DNA of 38,150 bases from Phycisphaerales bacterium (GTDB lineage Bacteria > Planctomycetota > Phycisphaerae > Phycisphaerales > SM1A02). The stretch is from NCBI GenBank assembly GCA_009691785.1, contig SIAM01000019.1, forward strand, positions 1-38,150. Direction: 5' to 3'. Below are positions 8,219 through 16,459 of the stretch, piece after piece; within the stretch, counting starts at the first letter, position 1, and the number at the start of each line of letters is the position of its first letter. Both the position numbers and the translations under genes were made by a program. The notes beneath the pieces are model-generated. The model searched no databases and was not told where the DNA came from. It saw nothing but the letters and a program-made list of their open reading frames with translations.

Positions 8219-9981
8219 GCGGCATATGCGGCCTGATTGATTTTGGCGCGGGCTTTACCGGAAAAAAACTCTCCGCGTTGATGGCGCAAATGCAGCACGC
8301 CATGATTCACCGTGGCTTTGAACGCGACTCGCTGTGGATGGGCGAGCAAACACAAATTGCGTTGTCCGATTGCCACTTGCTGACTTCGCGTACGGCGGTC
8401 TTGGCAAACTCCGCGTCGCACATTCAGATTGTGTATGACGGCGACGCGCTTGCAGCCACGCATGGCGCGGCGGTTGAACTGAATCAACACCCGCCCGTGC
8501 TTGCTGAACTCGCCCGCGTGTTCGCCGATCCAACCAAGAGCCCCATAGACGCGTTGCGCGCCATTGAAACTCCGTTTGCGCTTGTGCTTTGGAATGATCG
8601 ACTTAAAAAATTGCTACTAGCGCGCGATGCCTTTGATTCCAAGCCGCTGTATTTCGCTTCGGGGCGCGGATGGTTTGCGTTTGCCAGTGAATTGCGGGCG
8701 CTGAAAGTGATTCCAGGCTTTGATGCAACACTGGATCAAGACGCAATCAATGAATATGTAGTCCATGGCACCGTGACTGCGCCGCGATCCATGTATCAAG
8801 GCGCGCGCAAAGTGTGCGCGGGTGGATTTGTGGAGTTGGACTGCGCTCCACTCTTAGCAAGCGGAAGCTTGATTTCTATTCGCGAAGGTGATCCGGCAGC
8901 AAGCGGCGTTGTAACCATGCTCGCACCACTCTGCGGCGAATTACATTCGTCACATTTTTGCGGCGCACAACTTGATCACGATTCTCCAAATGCCACATCA
9001 ATTCGCGCGCCAACAAACTTGGCGCAACTCACTCTGTCTGAGCAAATCGAATTGCTGCGGCGCACCTTGCTGGATTCTTTACAAAATTCGCGCTTTCGTT
9101 CTAGCAGTGTTCATGTCATGAGCGTTCACAGGCCTGTTGACGCGCTTTTGGCGGCAATGTGTCGTTTGGAATTGCAACTTGAAACACACACATACGCGGT
9201 CGCAGATCCGCTGTATGCGGACAACTCAACTCTTTCAACAGATATCGCTCAACATCTTGGCGCCATTCATCATCAGGGGGAAACGCTAGAAGATTTTCCC
9301 GAGTTGCTCAATCGTGTTGCCCGCGCGCTTGATGAGCCAATGGGTTCGCTTGATGCGCTGGTCATGAATTCAAACGCCGCGTTCCTTCGCGCAAATTCGT
9401 CACATGCGCTGAGCGGGGTTGGCACAATCCGTCCCGTGGCAACGCCAACAATGTCATTCATCGAGGGAGTGATGCGAAGGAAACCTACAACCACTGGGTC
9501 GCCATCACAAACACAACCGCAGTCGTGCAATATTGCGTTGCTCAATCAAATTTCAGCGCATCACTCCCTTGCCGTGGCTACACCATTTTTAAATCACCAC
9601 GTCACCGCGCTTTTATCAGCGCCAGTCACTGGTCTTGCCACATCACTGGTACATCCATTTGCACAACAAACTTCAATGCGGCATTTGGCAACCATGAATA
9701 GCGACATGCTTGCGCACATGTTGCGCCAATATTTACCAGAGCCATTAATCATGCGAATCATGCAACACAACAATTCAACCATGCTCCCACATGCCGAAAA
9801 AGCCTTGGCGCAACTGTGCGAATCAAGCCTGTTTAACCCGCAATCACAAGTGTGCCAACTGACAAATCGAATCGCATTGCGTGGATTGCTTGCCAGCCCA
9901 GCGGTCAATGCACACCACGCCGCACAGCGTCGTTGGTCATTGCTTGTATTGGAATGTTGGTTGCGCAGACAGACGGCCTAG
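8215..9981 (+). CDS. Asparagine-synthetase-like pseudoenzyme (both sites degenerate)
   Basis: 588 residues with the overall layout of class B asparagine synthetases: an N-terminal Ntn glutaminase-like domain (about 1-210) and a C-terminal synthetase-like domain (about 275-560). Nearly all catalytic motifs are replaced. The nucleophile position 2 is Ser (MSGICG instead of MCGIAG), RGPD is RGFE and the NGE motif reads DGD. The ATP-pyrophosphatase loop SGGIDS is SVHRPVDA (303-310), and SGDGGDELFAG is SGVGTIRPVAT (400-410). The matching framework around them, for example LDEPMGSLDALVMNS and SLAVATPFLNHH, is still aligned with the intact AsnB at 12057. The frame is undamaged over its full length. 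It overlaps the YdcF-like gene by four bases. A structural or regulatory role, or a changed activity, is more likely than asparagine synthesis; Ser2 could still act as an Ntn nucleophile. Confidence 0.85.
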   Translation: MSGICGLIDFGAGFTGKKLSALMAQMQHAMIHRGFERDSLWMGEQTQIALSDCHLLTSRTAVLANSASHIQIVYDGDALAATHGAAVELNQHPPVLAELARVFADPTKSPIDALRAIETPFALVLWNDRLKKLLLARDAFDSKPLYFASGRGWFAFASELRALKVIPGFDATLDQDAINEYVVHGTVTAPRSMYQGARKVCAGGFVELDCAPLLASGSLISIREGDPAASGVVTMLAPLCGELHSSHFCGAQLDHDSPNATSIRAPTNLAQLTLSEQIELLRRTLLDSLQNSRFRSSSVHVMSVHRPVDALLAAMCRLELQLETHTYAVADPLYADNSTLSTDIAQHLGAIHHQGETLEDFPELLNRVARALDEPMGSLDALVMNSNAAFLRANSSHALSGVGTIRPVATPTMSFIEGVMRRKPTTTGSPSQTQPQSCNIALLNQISAHHSLAVATPFLNHHVTALLSAPVTGLATSLVHPFAQQTSMRHLATMNSDMLAHMLRQYLPEPLIMRIMQHNNSTMLPHAEKALAQLCESSLFNPQSQVCQLTNRIALRGLLASPAVNAHHAAQRRWSLLVLECWLRRQTA

Positions 9982-10007
9982 AGGGCGTAACGCAATCTCA
10001 CGCCGCT

Positions 10008-11888
10008 TCAGCGCAATTTTGCGGGGCTGGTTTCATATCCACCCACAACTTCGCCAAGCAGCCTGCGCACCACGCCATCGTCGCGCTGATCAACGGCGGT
10101 TTGCAAGCGATCAAGTTTGACTTCCAGCAAATTCCATGACTCAAATGGCTCGCGCGCCAAACCAATAGAAACATGTTCTGTTTTGATGGCGTCGCTGCTG
10201 ATCAGCAATTCCTCGTACAACTTTTCACCAGGGCGCGTGCCCGTGATTTGAATTTCAATTTCACCCGCGGGGTGGTCCGCATCGCGCAAGGTGCGTCCAG
10301 CAAGGCGAATCATGTTCTTAGCAAGATCAATAATTTTCACGGGCTCGCCCATGTCAAGCACAAAAACTTCGCCGCCCTTGGCCATGGCGCCAGCCTGAAT
10401 GACAAGTGAGGCGGCCTCTGGAATAGTCATGAAGTAGCGCACCATGTCCGCGTGCGTAACCGTGAGCGGACCGCCGCGCTCAAGTTGCTCTTGAAACAGC
10501 GGAATGACGGAGCCCGAAGATCCAAGAACATTTCCAAAGCGCACCATGGAAAAAATTGTGCGGCCCTTTGAAATTTCATTCATGGACTGCAAAATAATTT
10601 CTGCCAACCGCTTGCTGGCCCCCATGACGCTGGTGGGTCGCACGGCCTTGTCGGTTGACACAAAAATAAACGCCTTCACGCCGGCGTGCAGCGCGGACTG
10701 CGCCGTTGTGAGCGTGCCAAACACGTTGGTCTCCACGCCGGCGGTCTCATGTTTTTCAACCATTGGAACGTGTTTGTACGCGGCGGCGTGATAGATGGTT
10801 TCAATGCGCTGCGCCACCAACAAGCGGTCAAGCAGCACGCGGTCATTCACCGAACCAAGCGCGGTTTCCAGCAACATTTCGCCGCCACGCTTGGAAATCA
10901 TGTGGCGGATTTCTTTTTCAATGGTGTATAAATTGTGTTCGCATTGATCAAGAAGCACCAAGCGTGTTGGACCCGCCTGCACAATTTTGCGGCACAACTC
11001 CGAGCCAATTGAACCGCCCGCGCCAGTCACCAGCACGCTTTTGCCACTGATGTGCCTATGCATCAATTCTTCGTTGGCTTGAACAGGCGTGCGGCCAAGC
11101 AAATCGTCCACTTTCACGGGGCGAAGTTGCCCAACGGACGCGGTTCCATCATCCAGTTCCGCCAATGTTGGAACCGTCAGAACGCGCACGCCATGCTCCG
11201 TGGCTTTCTGAACTAGTTTCAAACGGCGCGCGCGGCTTGCTCCTGGAAGCGCCAGAAGCAACGCCTTGATGTCATGCTTGACAAAAACTTGCGAAAGATT
11301 TTCGTTGGAATACACAGGCACATTGCGAATTTTTCGTCCATGAAGTTTTGGATCATCATCAATGAACGCAACCACGGATTGCTCGCGGCCATGAATAAGC
11401 GCGGAGTGCAGGCCAATACCAGCCGCGCCCGCGCCAAAAATGGCCACTTTGTAATTCTTGGACTGGCCGCCCTTGCCCAGCAGCAACCAACGCGCTGCAA
11501 GGCGGGTGCCGCCAATTGCCAAAGTGGTAATGGTGAAATAGATCGCGGGTACGCCATAAGGATTTACTGCACGATCAAGTCCATCTTGAAACCACCTCAC
11601 GCTGAGCAACGCAACAACAAGTAGCGCAACGCCAAAGATAACACGCACGGCAAAAATTGGCCCAATATAGCGCGTAATTTCTTTGTACAAGCCCGCGCAA
11701 TAGAAACAAAGTGGCCCCAGGATTCCGGCCCATATCAAAAGCGCGTGAGAATTATTCCATGCTTCCAACGCTTCTTCGCGGCGAAGCCAATACGCCACAA
11801 ATACCAATCCGGCCGTCAAAAAAGCGTCGGACATTGCCGCCATAAAGACTTTAGAAGCCCCAGCCATTTGCACGAGAGAGTTTCGCAC
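10008..11888 (-). CDS. Membrane-bound nucleotide-sugar epimerase/dehydratase (FlaA1/CapD/PglF type)
   Basis: Large form of the polysaccharide-synthesis SDR family (626 residues). Four membrane segments occupy about 12-137, then a CoA-binding-like Rossmann fold (IFGAGAAGIGL, 150-160), then the catalytic SDR domain with the NAD-binding TGAGGSIGSELCRKI (288-302), HAAAYKHVPMVE (367-378), STDKAVRPTSVMGASKR (411-427) and TRPGEKLYEEL near the end. Characterised relatives convert UDP-GlcNAc to a 4-keto-6-deoxy sugar, the first step towards bacillosamine, QuiNAc or FucNAc. The exact product here is unknown. GTG 11888 is supported by a TATCAT box 6 bases upstream and a TTGAAT 16 bases before that; ATG 11867 is an alternative. 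It is divergent from asnB and converges on the AsnB-like gene. It belongs to the glycan cluster. Confidence 0.9.
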   Translation of the reverse strand: MRNSLVQMAGASKVFMAAMSDAFLTAGLVFVAYWLRREEALEAWNNSHALLIWAGILGPLCFYCAGLYKEITRYIGPIFAVRVIFGVALLVVALLSVRWFQDGLDRAVNPYGVPAIYFTITTLAIGGTRLAARWLLLGKGGQSKNYKVAIFGAGAAGIGLHSALIHGREQSVVAFIDDDPKLHGRKIRNVPVYSNENLSQVFVKHDIKALLLALPGASRARRLKLVQKATEHGVRVLTVPTLAELDDGTASVGQLRPVKVDDLLGRTPVQANEELMHRHISGKSVLVTGAGGSIGSELCRKIVQAGPTRLVLLDQCEHNLYTIEKEIRHMISKRGGEMLLETALGSVNDRVLLDRLLVAQRIETIYHAAAYKHVPMVEKHETAGVETNVFGTLTTAQSALHAGVKAFIFVSTDKAVRPTSVMGASKRLAEIILQSMNEISKGRTIFSMVRFGNVLGSSGSVIPLFQEQLERGGPLTVTHADMVRYFMTIPEAASLVIQAGAMAKGGEVFVLDMGEPVKIIDLAKNMIRLAGRTLRDADHPAGEIEIQITGTRPGEKLYEELLISSDAIKTEHVSIGLAREPFESWNLLEVKLDRLQTAVDQRDDGVVRRLLGEVVGGYETSPAKLR

Positions 11889-11894
11889 ATATGC

Positions 11895-11922
11895 ATGATA
11901 GTGAATGCCAAATCCAATTCAA
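11895..11922 (-). promoter_or_regulatory. Putative promoter of a leaderless FlaA1/CapD-type mRNA
   Basis: On the minus strand: TTGAAT, a 16-base spacer, TATCAT (11900-11895), 6 bases, then the GTG start at 11888. It is the only member of the leaderless-type set where a reasonable -35 is also visible. Confidence 0.45.
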
Positions 11923-12056
11923 GGGGCGGTCGCTTATCGCAACCAAAATGACTTGGGCTATACCATTCACTTCATGAGTGCCCCCATGCATGTATTCACC
12001 GCACTATTTGGCGCAACAAGCCGAACAAAACCCAATCTATTGTGGAATGGCAATGC

Positions 12057-14018
12057 ATGTGCGGCATAGCGGGCTTTATTGATTTTTCGCATTCGCTCAA
12101 GAACCCTAAGGGCGTTCTGCGCGACATGGCTAACACGCTTGCGCACCGCGGACCGGACGCTTCTGGAATTTGGTTTCATGCTCCGACCAACGCCGGCCTG
12201 GCTCACACGCGATTAAAAATTATTGATTGCACGGATGCCGCGGCGCAACCCATGCATTCGCAAAGCGGGCGCTTCACGCTTGTGTTCAATGGAGAGATGT
12301 ACAACTTTCAAGAATTGCGCGAAGAGTTACGCGCGCTTGGCGTGGAGTTTCGCTCGCACTCCGACACGGAAGTTCTGTTGGCCGCAATAGAAACCTGGGG
12401 TGTTGCGGGCGCGGCGCGGCGCGCGGTTGGCATGTTTGCATTTGCAGTGCTTGATTCGCTGCAACGCACGCTGCATGTGGTGCGCGACCGAATCGGCATC
12501 AAGCCGCTCTACTTTGGATGGATTAGCCAAGGCGATGCGCGCGTCTTCGCATTTGCCAGTGAATTAAAAGCCATCGTGTGCGTGCCCAACTTTGAGCGCG
12601 CCGTGGACCGCGCAGCGCTGGCCGACTACTTTCAATTTTTGTACGTGCCTGCGCCGCGCACAATTTGGAAAGGCATTTCAAAACTCGCTCCGGCTCACAT
12701 TATGTCCATACATGTGGACACGGGCGAAACGCAGACCGCCATGTACTGGAACGCGCGCGCCATTGCCGAGCGCGGCGTGGCCAAACCGTTTGTGGGCAGC
12801 GACGCGGACGCGCAAGAGGCGCTATTCACGCGCGTGCGGGGCGCGGTTGACGACCACATGGTTTCGGATGTTCCCATTGGCGCGTTTCTTTCAGGCGGAA
12901 TTGATTCCACGCTTGTCTGCGCCGTCATGCAATCGCTTTCGCCGCAGCCAATACGCACATTCACCGTTGGATTTGAAGAAACGCAAATGGATGAGCGCAT
13001 GCACGCCAACACCGTGGCCAAACATTTAAAAACTGAGCACACCAGTATTCAAATTTCCGCCCATGAACTGCGCGACGCCATTCCCCTGCTGGCGCACATG
13101 TTTGACGAACCGTTCGCGGATTCCAGCCAGCTTCCAACGTATCTCATTTGCCACGCGGCGCGCCAACATGTCGCGGTGGCGCTGTCTGGCGATGGCGGCG
13201 ATGAACTGTTCGCCGGCTACAACCGATATCGAATGATGGATCATGTGTGGCCGACTCTGCGAAAAATTCCGACTCCGCTGCGAGCAACCGCAGCGTCAAT
13301 GATTCGCATGTTTTCCACCAAGCAACTTGATGCCGTTGGAAAATTCGCAAAACCGATTTTGCCTAACGCGTTGCGCACGAGCCAGTTTGGCGATCACTTG
13401 CACAAACTTGCTTCGCTTGCAAAGTGTAAAGAATGGACCGATGCGTATGTCGCGCTTGTCAGCGCGTGGAATGACCCCGCGCAGTTGGTGATTGATTCGC
13501 AACCGACCTCAACGGTTCATGATGCGTTCACGCAAGCCAACATGCCCGACGCGTTGCGCGCCATGCAGTGGCTTGATCAAACAACATATTTGGTGGACGA
13601 CATTTTGACCAAGCTTGACCGCGCTAGCATGGCCGCAAGTTTGGAGACGCGCGTTCCACTTCTTGATCATCGACTTGTGGAGTTCGCGTGGACATTGCCC
13701 GCACACATGAAGGTGCGCAATGGTCAAGGCAAATGGATGTTGCGGCAAGTGTTGAACAGATTTGTGCCGGCGCCGCTAATGGATCGCCCCAAAATGGGCT
13801 TTGCCATTCCGCTGGAGTCATGGTTGCGCGGGCCGCTGCGTGAATGGGCCAGTGATTTGCTGGATGGGCGCCGCGTGCGCGATCAAGGATTTCTACACGC
13901 GGATGTTGTGGCGCAAGAATGGCGGCAACTCTGCGCCGGTGGCGGCGCGCATCAACACAAAGTGTGGGCGTTGCTAATGTGGATGGCGTGGGTGGAACAT
14001 TGGAAGCCAACATCATGA
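12057..14018 (+). CDS. asnB: Asparagine synthase (glutamine-hydrolysing)
   Basis: Converts aspartate, glutamine and ATP to asparagine, or performs a similar amidation of a sugar or peptide in glycan pathways. All key motifs are intact: Cys2 nucleophile (MCGIAGF), RGPD (31-34), FNGEMYNF (77-84), SDTEVL (102-107), the ATP-pyrophosphatase loop SGGIDS (279-284) and SGDGGDELFAGYNRYR (377-392). The later LDRASMAASLETRVPLLDHR is also standard. The frame is open to GTG 12042, but ATG 12057 places Cys at position 2, as required once Met is removed. With 653 residues it matches the XrtA/PEP-CTERM-type amidotransferases common in exopolysaccharide clusters. The 168 bases separating it from the divergent FlaA1/CapD-type gene hold no other gene and no strong promoter. 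The glycosyltransferase follows after 70 bases. Confidence 0.92.
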   Translation: MCGIAGFIDFSHSLKNPKGVLRDMANTLAHRGPDASGIWFHAPTNAGLAHTRLKIIDCTDAAAQPMHSQSGRFTLVFNGEMYNFQELREELRALGVEFRSHSDTEVLLAAIETWGVAGAARRAVGMFAFAVLDSLQRTLHVVRDRIGIKPLYFGWISQGDARVFAFASELKAIVCVPNFERAVDRAALADYFQFLYVPAPRTIWKGISKLAPAHIMSIHVDTGETQTAMYWNARAIAERGVAKPFVGSDADAQEALFTRVRGAVDDHMVSDVPIGAFLSGGIDSTLVCAVMQSLSPQPIRTFTVGFEETQMDERMHANTVAKHLKTEHTSIQISAHELRDAIPLLAHMFDEPFADSSQLPTYLICHAARQHVAVALSGDGGDELFAGYNRYRMMDHVWPTLRKIPTPLRATAASMIRMFSTKQLDAVGKFAKPILPNALRTSQFGDHLHKLASLAKCKEWTDAYVALVSAWNDPAQLVIDSQPTSTVHDAFTQANMPDALRAMQWLDQTTYLVDDILTKLDRASMAASLETRVPLLDHRLVEFAWTLPAHMKVRNGQGKWMLRQVLNRFVPAPLMDRPKMGFAIPLESWLRGPLREWASDLLDGRRVRDQGFLHADVVAQEWRQLCAGGGAHQHKVWALLMWMAWVEHWKPTS

Positions 14019-14088
14019 GCGCCAACACATTCCACAACGCGCTTCATGGCGCATGCAAGCACGCGCGCGCAAGATTGGGGCGCGCGCG

Positions 14089-15231
14089 ATGAGCCAGAAA
14101 ACACTCGCGCTTTTGGGCAAGAATGCGCAACACGTGCTTGCGTTTCGCGGCAGCTTCATTCGCGCCGCGCAAGCCAATGGGCACCGCGTGATCGCGCTCA
14201 CCGCGCCGGCAACCGCGCGTTCGCGCCAGCGCTTGCGCCAGGCTGGCGTGGAGCACTTTGACACTCCACTGCGCGGCGGCGCAATTTCGCCGCTGCGGGA
14301 TTTGCAATTTCAAAGCACGGTCAGCGATATTTTGAAGGCGCAACGCGTGGATGCGTTGCTTGCCTACAACCCAAAGTGCGTCGCGTTTGGCCCCATTGCG
14401 GCGCGCCGTGCGGGCGTGAAAAAAATCGCCGCAGTTATCACCGGCCTTGGCTTTGCGTTCACAGGTCAAACAATTGCGCGGCGGTTTGTGCGCTTTTTTT
14501 CCACGCGCCTCTATCGCCTCTCGCTTGCGGCGTGCGACGCGGTGTTCTTTCAAAATGAAATTGACTGCGTTGAACTGGCTGCGCTTGGAGTGCTGGTTCA
14601 TGTTCCCGCCGCGCGCGTGCACATCATCGCGGGCTCGGGCGTTGATCTTGATCACTTTGCAGAGCAACCCGTTCCAGCGCACACGCAATTTCTCATGATC
14701 ACTCGCCCGCTAAGGGACAAAGGCGTGGCGGAATTTGCGCAAGCGTGCAAGATTGTCCGAGCGCGCAATCCCGCCATTCGCTGCACGCTGATCTGCGCAT
14801 GGGACGACAACCCCAGCAGTTTCACGCGCGCCGACATTGCGCGCTGGGCGCAAGAAGGTTGCTTTCACGCGCTTGATGAAGTTGAGGATGTGCGCCCGCA
14901 CCTGCACGCGTGCACCACATTTGTGCTGCCTTCATATCGCGAAGGCACCAGCAAGGTTGTTCTTGAAGCCATGGCCACGGGCCGCGCGATTATTTCCACG
15001 GACGCAATTGGTTGCCGCGATCCAATTGAACCCGGCGTGAACGGCCTGCTTGTTGCAACGCACTCCGCCACCGAACTTGCCGCCGCCATGTTGGAGCTGG
15101 CCAATGATCCTGTGCGCAACGCCGCCATGGGCGCGGCCAGCCGCCGCATTGCGCGCGACAAATACAACGCCACGCCAATTGACGCGGCCATTCTTCATGC
15201 GCTGAACCTGGACTCTCCCGCGCGCGCCTAA
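14089..15231 (+). CDS. Family 4 glycosyltransferase (GT-B fold)
   Basis: 380 residues with the two-domain layout of GT4 enzymes. The N-terminal half holds LAFRGSFIRAAQANGHRV and the acceptor-side AAVITGLGFAFTG. The C-terminal half has the donor-site segment LPSYREGTSKVVLEAMATGR, with the EX7E-like pair Glu-Gly-Thr to Leu-Glu-Ala, followed by STDAIGCRDPIEPGVNGLLV. The family closely resembles PglA/CapM-type enzymes that add GalNAc or GlcNAc to an undecaprenyl-linked bacillosamine-type sugar, which would fit the FlaA1/CapD-type gene nearby. The frame is open from 14053; ATG 14089 was chosen because the mature N-terminal beta strand (KTLALLG) begins straight after it. It lies 70 bases after asnB and is probably co-transcribed. 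The last codons and stop sit in a GCGCGC-CTAA-GCGCGC hairpin. Confidence 0.88.
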   Translation: MSQKTLALLGKNAQHVLAFRGSFIRAAQANGHRVIALTAPATARSRQRLRQAGVEHFDTPLRGGAISPLRDLQFQSTVSDILKAQRVDALLAYNPKCVAFGPIAARRAGVKKIAAVITGLGFAFTGQTIARRFVRFFSTRLYRLSLAACDAVFFQNEIDCVELAALGVLVHVPAARVHIIAGSGVDLDHFAEQPVPAHTQFLMITRPLRDKGVAEFAQACKIVRARNPAIRCTLICAWDDNPSSFTRADIARWAQEGCFHALDEVEDVRPHLHACTTFVLPSYREGTSKVVLEAMATGRAIISTDAIGCRDPIEPGVNGLLVATHSATELAAAMLELANDPVRNAAMGAASRRIARDKYNATPIDAAILHALNLDSPARA

Positions 15232-15237
15232 GCGCGC
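15222..15237 (+). terminator. Small GC hairpin at the glycosyltransferase stop codon
   Basis: GCGCGC (15222-15227), a four-base loop CTAA containing the stop, then GCGCGC (15232-15237). There is no T-run after it, so it is not a classical intrinsic terminator. The unit is also self-complementary and common in this GC-rich genome, so it may be chance. Confidence 0.2.
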
Positions 15238-15360
15238 ATGGCCTCGAACCGCATGCATTGCAATCAATTGCATGTATTGCAGCCATTGACTTGTATTTGC
15301 GCATGACCTTTGTATTCAAATTGCATGCACACGCAAAGTATTGCTCTGTTCATGAATCAA

Positions 15361-15366
15361 TAGAAT
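15361..15366 (+). promoter_or_regulatory. Putative -10 box of a leaderless epimerase mRNA
   Basis: TAGAAT, 6 bases before ATG 15373. The 141-base gap upstream also holds a near-palindrome around 15253-15275 (CATGCATTG and CAATTGCATG arms, one-base mismatch in length), which might be a protein-binding site. No -35 is clear. Confidence 0.45.
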
Positions 15367-15372
15367 GCGCGC

Positions 15373-16380
15373 ATGAATATTCTGGTCACCGGCGCCGCGG
15401 GATTTATTGGTTCATTCACCGCGCATCAATTGCTTGACCGAGGCGACCACGTTATTGGCTTGGACAACATGAACAACTATTACGACCCCACGCTCAAGCA
15501 AGCGCGCCTGGCGCGGCTTCAAGCGCGCGACCATTTCACATTCACGCAATTGGATTTGTGCGACACGGATGGAATGAAATCCCTGTTCGCCAAAAACAAG
15601 TTCGACCGCGTGATTCATTTGGCGGCACAGGCTGGCGTGCGCTACTCCATTGAAAATCCAATGGCGTACACGCAAAGCAATTTGGTTGGCATGACAAACA
15701 TTCTTGAAGGCTGCCGCCACGGCAAAGTGGCGCACTTGGTCTACGCCAGCACAAGTTCGGTGTATGGCCTGAACACCACGCAACCATTTTCGCCGCACCA
15801 TAGCGCCGATCATCCCATGACTTTTTACGCCGCCACCAAGCGCGCCAACGAACTCATGGCGCATTCATTCAGCCATATTTTTGGCATGCCCACAACTGGC
15901 CTGCGTTTCTTCACGGTGTATGGTCCCTGGGGCCGCCCCGACATGGCGCTGTTTCTTTTCACCAAGGCCATTCTTGCGGGCGAATCCATTCGCCTGTTCA
16001 ACCACGGCAAGCACACGCGCGACTTCACCTATGTGGAAGATATTGCGCGCGGCGTGATTGCGGCGGCTGATCGCATTGCAACGCCCGACGCAACATTCAA
16101 CGCGTCAAAGCCCGATCTTGCAAGCAGCAGCGCGCCGTGGCGTTTGTACAACATTGGTTGTTCGCGGCCCGTGCAACTTTTGCGCTATATAGAAGTTCTG
16201 GAGCAATGCCTGGGCAAAAAAGCCAAGACAGAAATGCTGCCGCTGCAACTAGGCGATGTGCCCGACACATTCGCCGACACCACCGACCTGGCGCGCGACA
16301 TGAACTATCAACCCTCAACCACAATTGACACTGGCGTGGCCAATTTTGTGCGCTGGTACCGCGACTATTACAAGGCGTGA
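15373..16380 (+). CDS. NAD-dependent nucleotide-sugar epimerase (UDP-glucuronate 4-epimerase-like)
   Basis: Extended SDR enzyme of 335 residues. The NAD-binding TGAAGFIGS sits at 6-14, DNMNNYYDP at 31-39 and [15 protein letters not shown] at 82-96. The catalytic set is STSSVYG (126-132) and Tyr152-Lys156 in YAATK. The sequence [19 protein letters not shown] and [16 protein letters not shown] follow. This combination is typical of enzymes interconverting UDP-glucuronate and UDP-galacturonate, so UDP-GalA supply for a surface glycan is the likely job; UDP-glucose epimerisation is less likely. Its TAGAAT box, 6 bases before the ATG, suggests its own leaderless transcript even though it follows the glycosyltransferase in the same direction. 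Confidence 0.88.
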   Translation: MNILVTGAAGFIGSFTAHQLLDRGDHVIGLDNMNNYYDPTLKQARLARLQARDHFTFTQLDLCDTDGMKSLFAKNKFDRVIHLAAQAGVRYSIENPMAYTQSNLVGMTNILEGCRHGKVAHLVYASTSSVYGLNTTQPFSPHHSADHPMTFYAATKRANELMAHSFSHIFGMPTTGLRFFTVYGPWGRPDMALFLFTKAILAGESIRLFNHGKHTRDFTYVEDIARGVIAAADRIATPDATFNASKPDLASSSAPWRLYNIGCSRPVQLLRYIEVLEQCLGKKAKTEMLPLQLGDVPDTFADTTDLARDMNYQPSTTIDTGVANFVRWYRDYYKA

Positions 16381-16459
16381 TCGCGCATACACGCGCGCCA
16401 TTTTCCCCGCGCTTTCATTTCAAATATGAATCATCGCCGCAACCCGGCGCGCAACGACA

